A DNA stretch of 64,000 nucleotides, taken from contig NZ_CP017024.1 in NCBI RefSeq assembly GCF_014522265.1, forward strand, positions 2,508,001 through 2,572,000, given 5' to 3'. The notes beneath the pieces are model-generated. The model had not been told where the DNA came from. It saw nothing but the letters and a program-made list of their open reading frames with translations, and ran no database searches. The stretch's first letter is position 1, and every line of letters begins with the position of its first letter. A program made the translations under genes and the position numbers. Source of the stretch: Pseudomonas oryzihabitans. Its GTDB lineage: Bacteria > Pseudomonadota > Gammaproteobacteria > Pseudomonadales > Pseudomonadaceae. Shown in pieces: positions 1-7,758 of the stretch.

Positions 1-352
1 AGGCGTTCTGTCGCGTGCCGGGGTCTTCGTCGATCAGGGCGTCGAAGATCTCCACGACCGGAATGCAGTAGCGCAGGCCAGTGGCCGGGTTGACCAGGAC
101 AACGACGTCGCCGGTGCTGGCATCGATGTCCAGGAAGCGGTGGCCCTTGAGGGCTTCGAGTTGATCACTGGCACGAGCGACCAAGCGCTCGGCGGTGTGC
201 TGGGGCACGCCCATCAGCTGCAGGTGCGCGGCGGCGGCATCCTGCAGGGCCTGGCTGCGGCCGAGGTGCTTTGCTTCGTGGTTGCGCAGGTAGGCCAGGG
301 CAGCAGCCTGCATGGTGTCGAGGTAGTCGGCGGGGTGGTTGGTGGTGGTCAC
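1..352 (-). CDS. Phage hypothetical protein, cut by the window edge
   Basis: A minus-strand frame starting with GTG at 352 stays open to the window edge (117 codons visible). Its start overlaps the stop of the Ogr/Delta-like gene by four bases (GTGA), so the two are translationally coupled in the early operon. The visible part is soluble, rich in Ala, Leu and His, with no transmembrane segment and no motif I recognise. The position, downstream of the cro-like, CII-like and ogr-like genes, suggests an early lytic function, but no specific role can be assigned. Confidence 0.7.
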   Translation of the reverse strand, partial: MTTTNHPADYLDTMQAAALAYLRNHEAKHLGRSQALQDAAAAHLQLMGVPQHTAERLVARASDQLEALKGHRFLDIDASTGDVVVLVNPATGLRYCIPVVEIFDALIDEDPGTRQNA

Positions 353-708
353 GATGCGATGTCCTCTCTGACGTGCTGCTGCTGGTCTTCCTCGATCTCG
401 TCCTGGAGCAAACTCAGCTGCTCTTCGCGGATGACCAAGTTGTTCTCGTACACCTTCTGCGCCATGGCGTTGAGGTGGCTGGTGCTGGGTGGTAACTCGC
501 AAGCCGGCGCATTCGGCAATCCACTTGGGCTGGCCAGGTGGGTCAGCTCGGTATGGGCGTAAAACGATGCGCTGCAGGGCGCGAAGTGACACTGGAATAC
601 CTGCTGTCGCAGGAACACGTGGGCAAACCAGCTGGTCCGGCAGACCAGGGGCGCACCGCAGAAGCAGCACCAGAACTGCCCCTTCTTCTGTTTCTTGAAC
701 AAAGCCAT
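349..708 (-). CDS. Ogr/Delta-like zinc-finger late-gene activator
   Basis: This 119-aa protein has four cysteines at residues 14, 17, 40 and 45. The spacing Cys-x2-Cys-x22-Cys-x4-Cys is the same as in P2 Ogr, and the residues after the last Cys (Cys-Ser-Ala-Ser-Phe) also fit the family (Cys-Ser-Ala-Thr-Phe in P2). Ogr/Delta proteins bind an inverted repeat near -55 of late promoters and recruit RNA polymerase through its alpha subunit. A C-terminal extension of about 55 residues is charged and glutamine-rich. In P2 ogr follows D; here the gene sits in the leftward operon with the cro-like and CII-like genes, separated from D by cargo. Its likely targets are the TGT-N13-ACA palindromes at 12742, 19604 and 27136. 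Confidence 0.82.
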   Translation of the reverse strand: MALFKKQKKGQFWCCFCGAPLVCRTSWFAHVFLRQQVFQCHFAPCSASFYAHTELTHLASPSGLPNAPACELPPSTSHLNAMAQKVYENNLVIREEQLSLLQDEIEEDQQQHVREDIAS

Positions 709-813
709 CTATCTTCCCTGCCGCCTGTGGCGGCTCCGGCCTGGCCGGTTTCTGGCGCTCCGCGCCGACTACGTGCCCGCTGTCCTAGCAGGCTTTCAGG
801 GTTCGCCGTCAGG

Positions 814-1296
814 CTAGTGTTTTGGGCCCGTTGCCTTGGCCGCGTGCAGCGTGATCACCGCCCAGACCTCTTCCTCGCGTGCCGCCATATGCCGGCGATG
901 CGCGCCGAGGATCTGCTCGATCTCCTTCGCATCAATGACGCCGTCCTCGAGCGCCTGGCCGATGATCTGGTCCACCAGGCCACGCTTGACGGCGGTCTTC
1001 ACCGAGCGGGCGTAGAGGTCCAGGTTGTCCAGGTCGCCGATCTCGGCCTGGCGCACGAAAAAGCCGCCGTACTGATAGGCCAGGTAGTCCACCAGGTGGG
1101 TGGTGCCGGTCTCCTGCTCGAGCAGCAGGATCTGGGCGTCACTCAGCGGGCGGCAGCCGGCGGTCTCGTAGGCGTGGTTATCGAATTTTTTGAGCGGCAG
1201 GCCGAGGCGGGCTGCGGCGCATTCGCGACCACCGGGATATGCACAGATCACGGCACTGATGACCTGGCGGCGGGTTTCTAGGGCAGGGCGTTTCAT
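814..1296 (-). CDS. CII-like phage regulatory protein (YmfL/CII family)
   Basis: The 160-aa product starts with a helix-rich region (an ArgArgGlnValIle-type helix, then a Gly-Gly turn, then Ala-Ala-Arg-Leu-Gly) typical of the CII/YmfL family of phage DNA-binding regulators. The C-terminal half is helical and charged, with no membrane segment. It follows the cro-like gene by 29 bp in the same leftward operon and precedes ogr, as expected for a regulator acting in the lysis-lysogeny decision. The ATG at 1296 has a GGGAG-type ribosome site upstream. Family assignment is by pattern and context. Confidence 0.65.
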   Translation of the reverse strand: MKRPALETRRQVISAVICAYPGGRECAAARLGLPLKKFDNHAYETAGCRPLSDAQILLLEQETGTTHLVDYLAYQYGGFFVRQAEIGDLDNLDLYARSVKTAVKRGLVDQIIGQALEDGVIDAKEIEQILGAHRRHMAAREEEVWAVITLHAAKATGPKH

Positions 1297-1325
1297 CTTC
1301 CAGTATCTCCCTGGGCCAGCTGGCC

Positions 1326-1553
1326 CTACAGTTGCGCCGCATTGGCAGTCGGGATCTCGCCCTGCTTGATACCGAGTAGAACTGCCGCACGGTGCGACTC
1401 GCCCCGGCGACCTTTCTTGCGGCCGTTGAGCAGGTCGCTGACCAGATTTTTATTTAGCGAATGGGTACGGCAGAACTCGGCTAGGGATATGCCCGCTCGG
1501 TCCAGCTTGGCGCGGGCTTGCTCAGGGGTAAGAGGGGCGGGCATAGTGTTCAT
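1326..1553 (-). CDS. Cro-like DNA-binding protein
   Basis: A 75-aa protein with a helix-turn-helix: the turn lies around Ser-Leu-Ala-Glu-Phe-Cys and the recognition helix around Leu-Asn-Lys-Asn-Leu-Val-Ser-Asp-Leu-Leu, followed by a basic Gly-Arg-Lys-Lys-Gly-Arg-Arg stretch. It is the first gene leftwards from the immunity region and diverges from the repressor, the place of cro or cox-type genes. One of the three GTGTTCA repeats overlaps its start codon, so repressor binding there could also block translation initiation or an early transcript. No clear Shine-Dalgarno precedes either possible ATG (1553 or 1544), so the start is uncertain. Confidence 0.7.
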   Translation of the reverse strand: MNTMPAPLTPEQARAKLDRAGISLAEFCRTHSLNKNLVSDLLNGRKKGRRGESHRAAVLLGIKQGEIPTANAAQL

Positions 1554-1572
1554 CTGTGTTCAATCGTGTTCA
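1546..1572. promoter_or_regulatory. Triple GTGTTCA repeat, candidate repressor operator
   Basis: GTGTTCA occurs at 1546-1552, 1556-1562 and 1566-1572, always in the same orientation and exactly 10 bp apart, so all three face the same side of the helix. They lie between the divergent cro-like gene and the repressor and overlap the cro-like start codon. P2-type C repressors bind short direct repeats, so these are probable operators for the protein encoded at 1621. Confidence 0.6.
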
Positions 1573-1620
1573 TTCGATGCTGATTATGCACCCGAGCGGA
1601 CGCATGTCAAAGGAATTTGT

Positions 1621-1974
1621 GTGCAAGCGCGTGCATTAGGCGACAGATTGCGCCAAGAAAGAGACCGCCTGCAGTTGACGCAGGATGAATTAGGTCAACT
1701 GGGCGGCGTGAATCGAAACTCGCAAGGAAAGTACGAGAAGGGAGAACGGAATCCTGATTCCGTATACCTGGAGGCCGTCGCTGCAGCAGGCGTCGACGTG
1801 CTTTACGTGCTGACCGGGAAGCGCCAGCCTTTGGAAGAAGTTGCCCTTGCTCCAGATGAGCAGGAAGTCGTCACCTACTACAGGGGAATGTCCGACGTCA
1901 GCAAAGATGCTGTTCGCCGAATGACCTTCGCCCTCGCCGCTCAGGACGGCGCACTGGACTCCGGCAAGGCGTAA
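1621..1974 (+). CDS. C-type prophage repressor (XRE helix-turn-helix)
   Basis: The 117-aa product has an N-terminal XRE helix-turn-helix (Gln-Leu-Thr-Gln-Asp-Glu-Leu-Gly, then Ser-Gly/Gln-Lys-Tyr-Glu-Lys-Gly-Glu-Arg). A short C-terminal helical part with the pattern Tyr-Arg-x-Met-Ser-x5-Ala-Val is typical of small C1 repressors that lack a peptidase domain. Without an S24 domain it cannot self-cleave on RecA activation. I chose GTG 1621 because AAGGA lies six bases upstream; the frame extends further upstream only through operator DNA. It should maintain lysogeny by binding the 10-bp-phased repeats at 1546-1572. Confidence 0.82.
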   Translation: MQARALGDRLRQERDRLQLTQDELGQLGGVNRNSQGKYEKGERNPDSVYLEAVAAAGVDVLYVLTGKRQPLEEVALAPDEQEVVTYYRGMSDVSKDAVRRMTFALAAQDGALDSGKA

Positions 1975-2556
<582 letters not shown>

Positions 2557-2561
2557 TCTAC

Positions 2562-2588
2562 AAGCCCGGCCTCTACGCCGGGCTTTTC
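2562..2588 (+). terminator. Rho-independent terminator after the DUF2511-like gene
   Basis: AAGCCCGGC and GCCGGGCTT form a 9-bp stem around a CTCTAC loop, followed by TTTCG. It ends the repressor-side transcript before the SOS-controlled genes. Confidence 0.75.
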
Positions 2589-2634
2589 GTATTAAGTAAC
2601 CCTTAAGGGTTGGCGACCTACGTCACAAAATGTA

Positions 2635-2650
2635 CTGTATACAAATACAG
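2635..2650. promoter_or_regulatory. LexA (SOS) box upstream of the 61-aa gene
   Basis: CTGTATACAAATACAG fits the CTGT-N8-ACAG LexA consensus and ends 21 bp before the ATG of the small gene at 2672. It predicts DNA-damage induction of that gene. Confidence 0.8.
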
Positions 2651-2671
2651 TAATGTGAGGGGCATGCAACC

Positions 2672-2857
2672 ATGGAGCAGGTGAGTTACACCCAGGCTGA
2701 GCCGCGACAACGTCGAGAAGACGCTGTGCGCCTGGTGGAAGTCGAGCGAGAAATGCTTGATGCCTTCCGTCACCTTTCCAGCGCCGATCAGGGGCGCATC
2801 CTGCTGTTGACGCGCAGCCTGCGCTGGGCTGCCGGTCCCTTACCTCCCCGCCCGTAG
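2672..2857 (+). CDS. Small SOS-controlled phage protein, function unknown
   Basis: A 61-aa, charged, mostly helical protein directly behind a LexA box. Its second half (Phe-Arg-His-Leu-Ser-Ser-Ala-Asp-Gln, then Leu-Leu-Leu-Thr-Arg-Ser-Leu) resembles the C-terminal helix pattern of the adjacent repressor (Tyr-Arg-Gly-Met-Ser..., ...Thr-Phe-Ala-Leu). I do not recognise a named family. In coliphage 186 the LexA-controlled tum gene encodes an antirepressor that couples prophage induction to SOS; this gene has the right regulation and location for such a role, but that is inference. No recognisable DNA-binding motif is visible. Confidence 0.6.
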   Translation: MEQVSYTQAEPRQRREDAVRLVEVEREMLDAFRHLSSADQGRILLLTRSLRWAAGPLPPRP

Positions 2858-2908
2858 ACACCACTCGTCGCTTCGTCTGTTGACCTCTCTCTAAAGCCAG
2901 CACCTATA

Positions 2909-2924
2909 CTGTTTAAATGTACAG
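2909..2924. promoter_or_regulatory. LexA (SOS) box upstream of umuDC
   Basis: CTGTTTAAATGTACAG matches CTGT-N8-ACAG and ends 15 bp before the umuD start. It gives umuDC its own SOS control separate from the box at 2635. Confidence 0.8.
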
Positions 2925-2939
2925 TATCAGGGTGCCATC

Positions 2940-3368
2940 ATGGACGCTTTCAAGACACGGGGTCGCAGACTCGCGCAGCTCGCGCTCTCCCAGGCGCGGT
3001 TGAAGATCACCGGCTTCCAGAGCCCGGCCGAGGATCACGCGCAGCTGCCACTCTCGATCGATGAGGCGATTGGCTGGGGCGCACCCAACCTCTGGCTCTG
3101 GTTGGTGAACAGCGAGGCCCTCGCGGGGCTGAGCATCCATCAGGGTGACGTCCTGGTCGTGGACCGTGCCGGCGATGTCGAGCCCGGGCGAGCGGTGATC
3201 GTGGTGGCCGACTGTGAGCACCGGCTCTGCACGGTGCTGACCACCCAGGAGCGGCAGCAGCTGCTAGCGACGATAGGGCGTGATGGCCACCCGCGGCCTC
3301 TGGACTTGATCGGCGAAGTGGAGCTCTGGGGCGTGGTGGACTTCCTGATGCGAGACCTTCGGCCATGA
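2940..3368 (+). CDS. umuD: UmuD-like protein with both protease residues replaced
   Basis: The 142-aa protein aligns without gaps to E. coli UmuD from residue 25 (GFQSPAED versus GFPSPAAD) through the GD-x-L-x-VD motif. UmuD normally self-cleaves at residues 24-25 with a Ser60-Lys97 dyad, and UmuD' then activates UmuC. Here residue 60 is Ala (Asn-Ser-Glu-Ala-Leu where UmuD has Gly-Asp-Ser-Met) and residue 97 is Cys in the ungapped register, so no dyad is visible; the would-be scissile bond is Thr24-Gly25. The gene follows a LexA box and overlaps umuC by four bases. It may form the Pol V complex uncleaved or restrain mutagenesis. Confidence 0.85.
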   Translation: MDAFKTRGRRLAQLALSQARLKITGFQSPAEDHAQLPLSIDEAIGWGAPNLWLWLVNSEALAGLSIHQGDVLVVDRAGDVEPGRAVIVVADCEHRLCTVLTTQERQQLLATIGRDGHPRPLDLIGEVELWGVVDFLMRDLRP

Positions 3369-4648
3369 GCGTCTACGCGTTGATCGACTGCAACTCCTTC
3401 TACTGCAGCTGCGAGCGGCTGTTCCGGCCAGAGCTGAACGGGCGGCCGGTGGTGGTGCTGTCGAACAACGATGGATGTGTGATCGCCCGAAGCCGCGAAG
3501 CCAAAGCCCTGGGCATCGGCATGGGCGTGCCGTACTTCCAGAATCGGGCCTTCCTGCGCCAGCACAACGTTGCTGTCTTCAGCTCCAATTACGAACTCTA
3601 TGCTGACGTCTCGAATCGAGTGATGCGGACCATCCAAGGCATGGTGCCGGACCTGGAGGTGTACTCCATCGACGAATGCTGGGCGGATCTCACTGGTATG
3701 CCGGGCGACCTCGACGCGCTCGGCCGGGAGATCCAGGCGCGGGTTCGGCGCTGGGTCGGCATCCCGGTCGGCGTGGGAATCTCGACGACCAAGACACTGG
3801 CCAAGCTGGCCCAGTGGGCCGGCAAGACCTGGCGCGCGACGGGAGGGGTAGTGGACCTCACCGACTCGCTTCGGCAGGGGCGCCTGCTGCCGCTGGCACC
3901 AGCGGGTGATGTGTGGGGCGTGGGCCGCAAGCTGACCACTCGGCTGCAGGGGCTCGGGATCACCACGGCCGAGGAGCTGGCCCGGGCCGACCTACGGATG
4001 CTGCGCAAGGAGTTCTCCCGCGTCCTGGAGCGGACGGCGCGAGAGCTACGCGGCGAGCAGTGGATGCGCCTGCATGAAGCACCGCCGCTGAAGAAGGAGA
4101 TCATCAGCTCGCGGATGTTCGGCCACCGGGTGTACCGCCTCGAAGCGCTACGCGAGGCGATGGCCACCTATGTGACCCGGGCTGCCGAGAAGCTGCGCGA
4201 GCAGGGGTCGCTGTGCTCCACGCTGCTGGTGAGCATTCAGACAGGCCAGCACGAACCCGAGGAGCGCCGCTACTACCGCAGCATCGGTATCCAGTTGGCG
4301 CACCCGACTGATGACACGCGCACTCTGGTGCAGGCCGCGCTGGCCGGACTGGACCCGATCTATCGCGAGGGCTACGCCTACTCGAAGTGCGCGGTGGTGC
4401 TGGGCAGCATCGTCCAGACGGACGAATTCACCCCGGATCTCTTCGCCCCGGCCGGGCAGGGACGACCCAGCGAGCTGATGCAGGTGGTGGACCGGATCAA
4501 CGCGCGGTACGGGCGGGCGGCGCTGCACGTAGGGCGGGTTCCCGCCGATCCGGGCTGGCAGATGCGGCGGGAGCTATTGTCGCGGGGGTATACGACGCGG
4601 TGGGGGAGTTACCGCGGGCGGGGTAAATTTTATTTAACCCGATATTAA
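3365..4648 (+). CDS. umuC: Y-family DNA polymerase UmuC (Pol V catalytic subunit)
   Basis: This 427-aa protein has the Y-family palm: Asp8 in Ala-Leu-Ile-Asp-Cys-Asn-Ser-Phe-Tyr and Asp103-Glu104 in Tyr-Ser-Ile-Asp-Glu-Cys-Trp, the metal ligands for translesion synthesis. A helix-hairpin-helix (around Val-Trp-Gly-Val-Gly) and a little-finger domain follow. A Thr-Pro-Asp-Leu-Phe segment near residue 360 could contact the beta clamp. Length is normal (E. coli UmuC 422 aa). ATGA overlap with umuD couples their translation. As prophage cargo it would raise SOS mutagenesis or damage tolerance of the lysogen; its partner's lost protease site makes the complex unusual. Confidence 0.95.
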   Translation: MSVYALIDCNSFYCSCERLFRPELNGRPVVVLSNNDGCVIARSREAKALGIGMGVPYFQNRAFLRQHNVAVFSSNYELYADVSNRVMRTIQGMVPDLEVYSIDECWADLTGMPGDLDALGREIQARVRRWVGIPVGVGISTTKTLAKLAQWAGKTWRATGGVVDLTDSLRQGRLLPLAPAGDVWGVGRKLTTRLQGLGITTAEELARADLRMLRKEFSRVLERTARELRGEQWMRLHEAPPLKKEIISSRMFGHRVYRLEALREAMATYVTRAAEKLREQGSLCSTLLVSIQTGQHEPEERRYYRSIGIQLAHPTDDTRTLVQAALAGLDPIYREGYAYSKCAVVLGSIVQTDEFTPDLFAPAGQGRPSELMQVVDRINARYGRAALHVGRVPADPGWQMRRELLSRGYTTRWGSYRGRGKFYLTRY

Positions 4649-4659
4649 CGACTGCCCAG

Positions 4660-5063
4660 TTAAGCAGCCGGTGCCAATATAAGCTGTTGAATGTCGTCGA
4701 TACGAGCTAAGCATCTTAGCTTGTGATCCTCGACATCTTCGGCACAGAATCCCGAGTTCAACTGATAATCTGCATCGCATCTTCTTTCGTGAAGCGTGCG
4801 CAGGGAAATTCCAAGCTTGCGGATCATCCTACGGCGATCCATATCCTTCCCAAGGTCTTGAGAAAGCAGCTCCCGCAATTTCGCGTGAGAAGGTCCTGGT
4901 ATGGCGCTTGGGGAGGGGTGTAGTTGTTTTCAGCGAAATCGTAAGCGTAGTGATAGAGGCTGTAGTACATCCGAGATATCGCGTTGCGATACTTTATCTC
5001 AGTGTCCGCGTCCTCACATAGACGAACAGCTTCCTGCTGGATTTCGTTAAGATTAACTGACAA
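4660..5063 (-). pseudogene. HEPN-domain protein gene, one-base frame break
   Basis: Two frames make one protein. The first (from TTG 5063) contains Arg-Asn-Ala-Ile-Ser-Arg-Met-Tyr-Tyr-Ser-Leu-Tyr-His-Tyr-Ala, typical of HEPN proteins. The second continues as Gly-Pro-Ser-His-Ala-Lys-Leu-Arg-Glu-Leu and ends in Leu-His-Glu-Arg-Arg-Cys-Asp-Ala-Asp-Tyr-Gln-Leu, the usual HEPN C-terminal signature. They meet at two G4 runs (4910-4913, 4915-4918); one added base would give 134 aa. An Arg-x6-His pattern (SRMYYSLYH) is compatible with the HEPN RNase motif but is not proof. It overlaps the TPR gene by 11 bp and is convergent with umuC. Probably a cargo toxin or defence component; the break may be a sequencing error. 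Confidence 0.72.
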
Positions 5064-5850
5064 TTTCGAACTCCTTTCGATTGTCTTCAGCCGGAAACCT
5101 GCGGAAGCTAAAAGAAAGCTTTTCCCAGGACTCTATATTTAGATCTTCAGCGATAAAATCATGTAGCTCTTCATTCATTTCGAACAAAGTTTTACCGTCC
5201 GCGTTTACAGCGAACATTGCATGCAAGATGCCCTGCCCACCGAAATTACCTTGCCTGTGAGTAAAGGACATCAATGCAAGATTACGTCGCTTTGCAATTT
5301 CCTCGACCTTGGCTGAAACGGCCTGAAGATCTTTACTGGAGATCTTTAGGCGCTCTGCTATATCGGCATACTGGAGAGCGGCGTTCATGTAGGGCAACTC
5401 CTCAAATGGAACTTCAGGCAGCTTGTCCTTGCACTCGTATACTACATCCGGAAGGAGTTCTATTCTTCCGGTAAGTAGTATCAAGTTAAGCAGGTATCCA
5501 ATGGCTGCGAGGGAGCGCGGAGAAAGTTTGACAGCTTTGTAAAAGTAGTCAACGGATTCTCCATAATGCAAAAATTTCTTTAGAGAGACGCCATAATTAC
5601 AATGGACTTGTGAGTTGTGAGGCGCTGCTGCAATAGACTGCCTATGTGCCTTATTGCATGCCGCCTCGTTTTCAGAGATTGCGTATAAAATACCTTCCAG
5701 CATCAAGCCTGATACAAGGTTGATCGCTTTAATCTCGGAGATTTCACGCTCAAAAGCTTTAATTTCGAATTGAGTGATTGGCTCACTACGCTCAACTGTT
5801 GCTACTAGTCTGTCATGTAAACTACTAGCTTTCGTTTTGAGCTGTACCAT
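5053..5850 (-). CDS. TPR-like helical repeat protein, partner of HEPN gene
   Basis: The 265-aa product is all-helical. Its middle (about residues 75-150) contains TPR-like units (Ala-Pro-His-Asn-Ser-Gln-Val-His-Cys-Asn-Tyr-Gly-Val-Ser-Leu; Tyr-Phe-Tyr-Lys-Ala-Val-Lys-Leu-Ser-Pro-Arg-Ser). It has no signal peptide or membrane segment. ATG 5850 follows GGAGG. Base composition is clearly more AT-rich than the flanking tail and umuC genes, indicating recent acquisition. It overlaps the following HEPN gene, so the two form an operon. HEPN proteins often pair with a neutralising or sensing partner, and this protein could be that partner; the biochemical role is unknown. Confidence 0.72.
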   Translation of the reverse strand: MVQLKTKASSLHDRLVATVERSEPITQFEIKAFEREISEIKAINLVSGLMLEGILYAISENEAACNKAHRQSIAAAPHNSQVHCNYGVSLKKFLHYGESVDYFYKAVKLSPRSLAAIGYLLNLILLTGRIELLPDVVYECKDKLPEVPFEELPYMNAALQYADIAERLKISSKDLQAVSAKVEEIAKRRNLALMSFTHRQGNFGGQGILHAMFAVNADGKTLFEMNEELHDFIAEDLNIESWEKLSFSFRRFPAEDNRKEFEIVS

Positions 5851-6044
5851 CAAACCTCCGGTCGGCTTCCGTTGCCTGGTATTGACTGTCTGTGTGCCTT
5901 TGTGATATGGCGAGCGACAGATATAACATAGTTTAGGTGACTAAAGGTTCATTGTCATTAACTGTGCTGATATACAGCCTGTCGGCCGACCAAGCGTATC
6001 TATAGGACTTATCCATGTAGCGGTCGTTCTCCGGAAAGCTTTAA

Positions 6045-7313
6045 TCAGCGTTCGGATTGCAGGGTTTTCGCCCATTCCCGCTCCACAGCTCGCTTCGCCG
6101 TCGCCTTGGTGGCGTACAGGTGCCGCAGCCGCCGCGGCTTGCTCTGGTCGCCCTCGGTGAGTGTGTGCTCCTTGCCGGTCTTGGGGTCGCGGTAGTAGGC
6201 GATGATCCCGGTGTAGTCGCCTTGGATCTCGTCGACCAGGTCGGCGACCAGGTCCTCCGGCAGCTTGGCTTCGAGCTCCAGGCGTGTGGTGTAGCCGCCG
6301 TCCGCCGTGAGGCTGTGCTGCACGTTGCCCCCGTACCAGATGATGGCGTCGATCTCGGCCTTCATGCCCTGCAGGGTGTAGGTGAGCTCGGGCACGAGCT
6401 CAGGCCGGCCCAGGGCGAGCTGGTAGGTGAGGGTGGCGGTACCGCGCTGCAGGCGGTTCCACTCGGCCCGGGCGGCGCGCAGCGCGGAGAGCTCGTCAGT
6501 GTAGGTGTGGCGTAGGTCTTTCACGTTCTCGCCGCCGCCGGCGATGGCCTCCTTCTTTTTCGCGCTGTTGACGTCGTAGTAGAAGGCGCGGACGGCGTCG
6601 TAGCTCTCGCGGTCGGCCTGCAGGTAGCTGTGTTGGTCGCCGTCCTTGCGGGTGAGGGTGACGTGGCCCAGATCGGCACCGCTGACCGACTTGCCACCGC
6701 CGGCCGGGAGGAACAGCAGCCGGCCCGCTTTCACGGTGGCCACCGCGTCATAGTCCTCGCCCAGGCGAGTCAGCAGGTTGGCGTCCGATTCGCCCGTCTG
6801 ATCCAGCTGCAGGACCTGCTGCGCCTCGAGGTCGGGCGCGATGAGCGGGGCGAGGCCCTGGCGCGCGGCCAGGACGCGCAGCACGGCGCCCAGGGTGGTG
6901 GCGCTGTAGCTCTGGTCCCGTTTGGTCTTGAGGCCCTTGCGCAGGTCGGCGCTGCGGGCGTGGATGCTCAGCACGTCGGGAGCGCCGCTGTGCTCCGTCT
7001 CGTCGACGATGTAGCTGCCCTTGTCGATCAGTCCGGTGGTGGACCAGCCCAGCCAGAGGCGAATCTTGGCGCCCCGGGGCGGGATGGCCAGCAGGCCGTC
7101 GTGGTCGGACAGCACCAGGCTCAGCTGGTCGGCCTCGAGGCCGCGGTTGTCCGTCAGGTCCAGGCTGATCAGCCGCGGCGCGATGAGGGCGCTGATGTCC
7201 TTGCCGTCGACCAGGATCTGGTAGCGCGCCTGGGCATAGGTAGCGCCCTGCACCAGGTCGCGGCCGAGGGTGCGCAGCTGGCCAGTGGCGGTGTCGAGCA
7301 GCTCCTGGATCAC
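6045..7313 (-). CDS. D: Phage tail protein gpD (P2 late control D, baseplate hub)
   Basis: The 422-aa protein matches the P2 gpD/phage late control D family, the T4 gp27-like hub at the tail tip: Tyr-Gln-Ile-Leu-Val-Asp-Gly-Lys-Asp-Ile near the N-terminus, Asp-Asn-Arg-Gly-Leu-Glu-Ala-Asp-Gln-Leu around residue 57, then Leu-x-Leu-Gly-Trp. A positively charged C-terminus is typical. It is the last gene of the FI-FII-E-T-U-D unit and overlaps U by four bases. Downstream (5851-6044) no gene is visible before the AT-rich cargo. Confidence 0.92.
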   Translation of the reverse strand: MIQELLDTATGQLRTLGRDLVQGATYAQARYQILVDGKDISALIAPRLISLDLTDNRGLEADQLSLVLSDHDGLLAIPPRGAKIRLWLGWSTTGLIDKGSYIVDETEHSGAPDVLSIHARSADLRKGLKTKRDQSYSATTLGAVLRVLAARQGLAPLIAPDLEAQQVLQLDQTGESDANLLTRLGEDYDAVATVKAGRLLFLPAGGGKSVSGADLGHVTLTRKDGDQHSYLQADRESYDAVRAFYYDVNSAKKKEAIAGGGENVKDLRHTYTDELSALRAARAEWNRLQRGTATLTYQLALGRPELVPELTYTLQGMKAEIDAIIWYGGNVQHSLTADGGYTTRLELEAKLPEDLVADLVDEIQGDYTGIIAYYRDPKTGKEHTLTEGDQSKPRRLRHLYATKATAKRAVEREWAKTLQSER

Positions 7314-7753
7314 AGCAGTTTCCTCAGCAGAGTGCCCATGCCGGCCATGCTGGCGCCGAGCAGCTCGCGTCCTGTGTCGTCGTCAACGCGCTTCAGGGCG
7401 ATGCTGAACTCGATGCGGCGCGGGGTGCCGTCCGAGAAGAAGAGCGTCTTGGTCTCGGTGATGCTCTCGATGACCCAGAGCCCGTAGATCCGCCCGCTGC
7501 CCTCGATCAGCGGCCAGGCGCCGCCGGTACCGGCCATGTAGCGCAGCACGTCCAGGCTGCTGGGCGTGCCGGCGAGCTCCGGGGCGAGCCAGCCGGGCAG
7601 GGTGATGCTGTCGTCGCCCTTGCCCAAGAACTGGCGCGCCGGCGCGGCGCCCACGCGGGAGCTGCTGGCGTGGCGGTAGTCGGTCTGCCGCTGCAGCTCC
7701 TGGTAGGCGAGGGTATAGAGGCTGAAGATGAAATTGCCGAGGGCCATCATCAT
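7310..7753 (-). CDS. U: Phage tail protein gpU (tail terminator)
   Basis: A 147-aa P2 gpU-family protein: Met-Ala-Leu-Gly-Asn-Phe-Ile-Phe at the start, an Arg-x-Gly-Ala-Ala-Pro-Ala-Arg-Gln-Phe-Leu-Gly region, and Gly-Leu-Trp-Val-Ile-Glu-Ser-Ile near residue 93. gpU proteins contribute to tail tube termination or completion. It lies between T and D exactly as in P2. Three consecutive ATGs occur at the start; the first is reported. Confidence 0.92.
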   Translation of the reverse strand: MMMALGNFIFSLYTLAYQELQRQTDYRHASSSRVGAAPARQFLGKGDDSITLPGWLAPELAGTPSSLDVLRYMAGTGGAWPLIEGSGRIYGLWVIESITETKTLFFSDGTPRRIEFSIALKRVDDDTGRELLGASMAGMGTLLRKLL

Positions 7754-7758
7754 GGTGG

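Noticed and set aside
1..400. Prophage integrase at the left edge
   Set aside because: No tyrosine recombinase motifs in the visible frame; the gene must lie outside the window.
538..1281. Plus-strand open frame of 247 codons over the CII-like and Ogr-like genes
   Set aside because: It runs antisense to genes with clear motifs and has no recognisable domain; high GC creates such frames.
4649..4930. Programmed frameshift in the HEPN gene
   Set aside because: No slippery heptamer is seen and the break is at C/G runs like four unrelated genes, so an error is the simpler reading.
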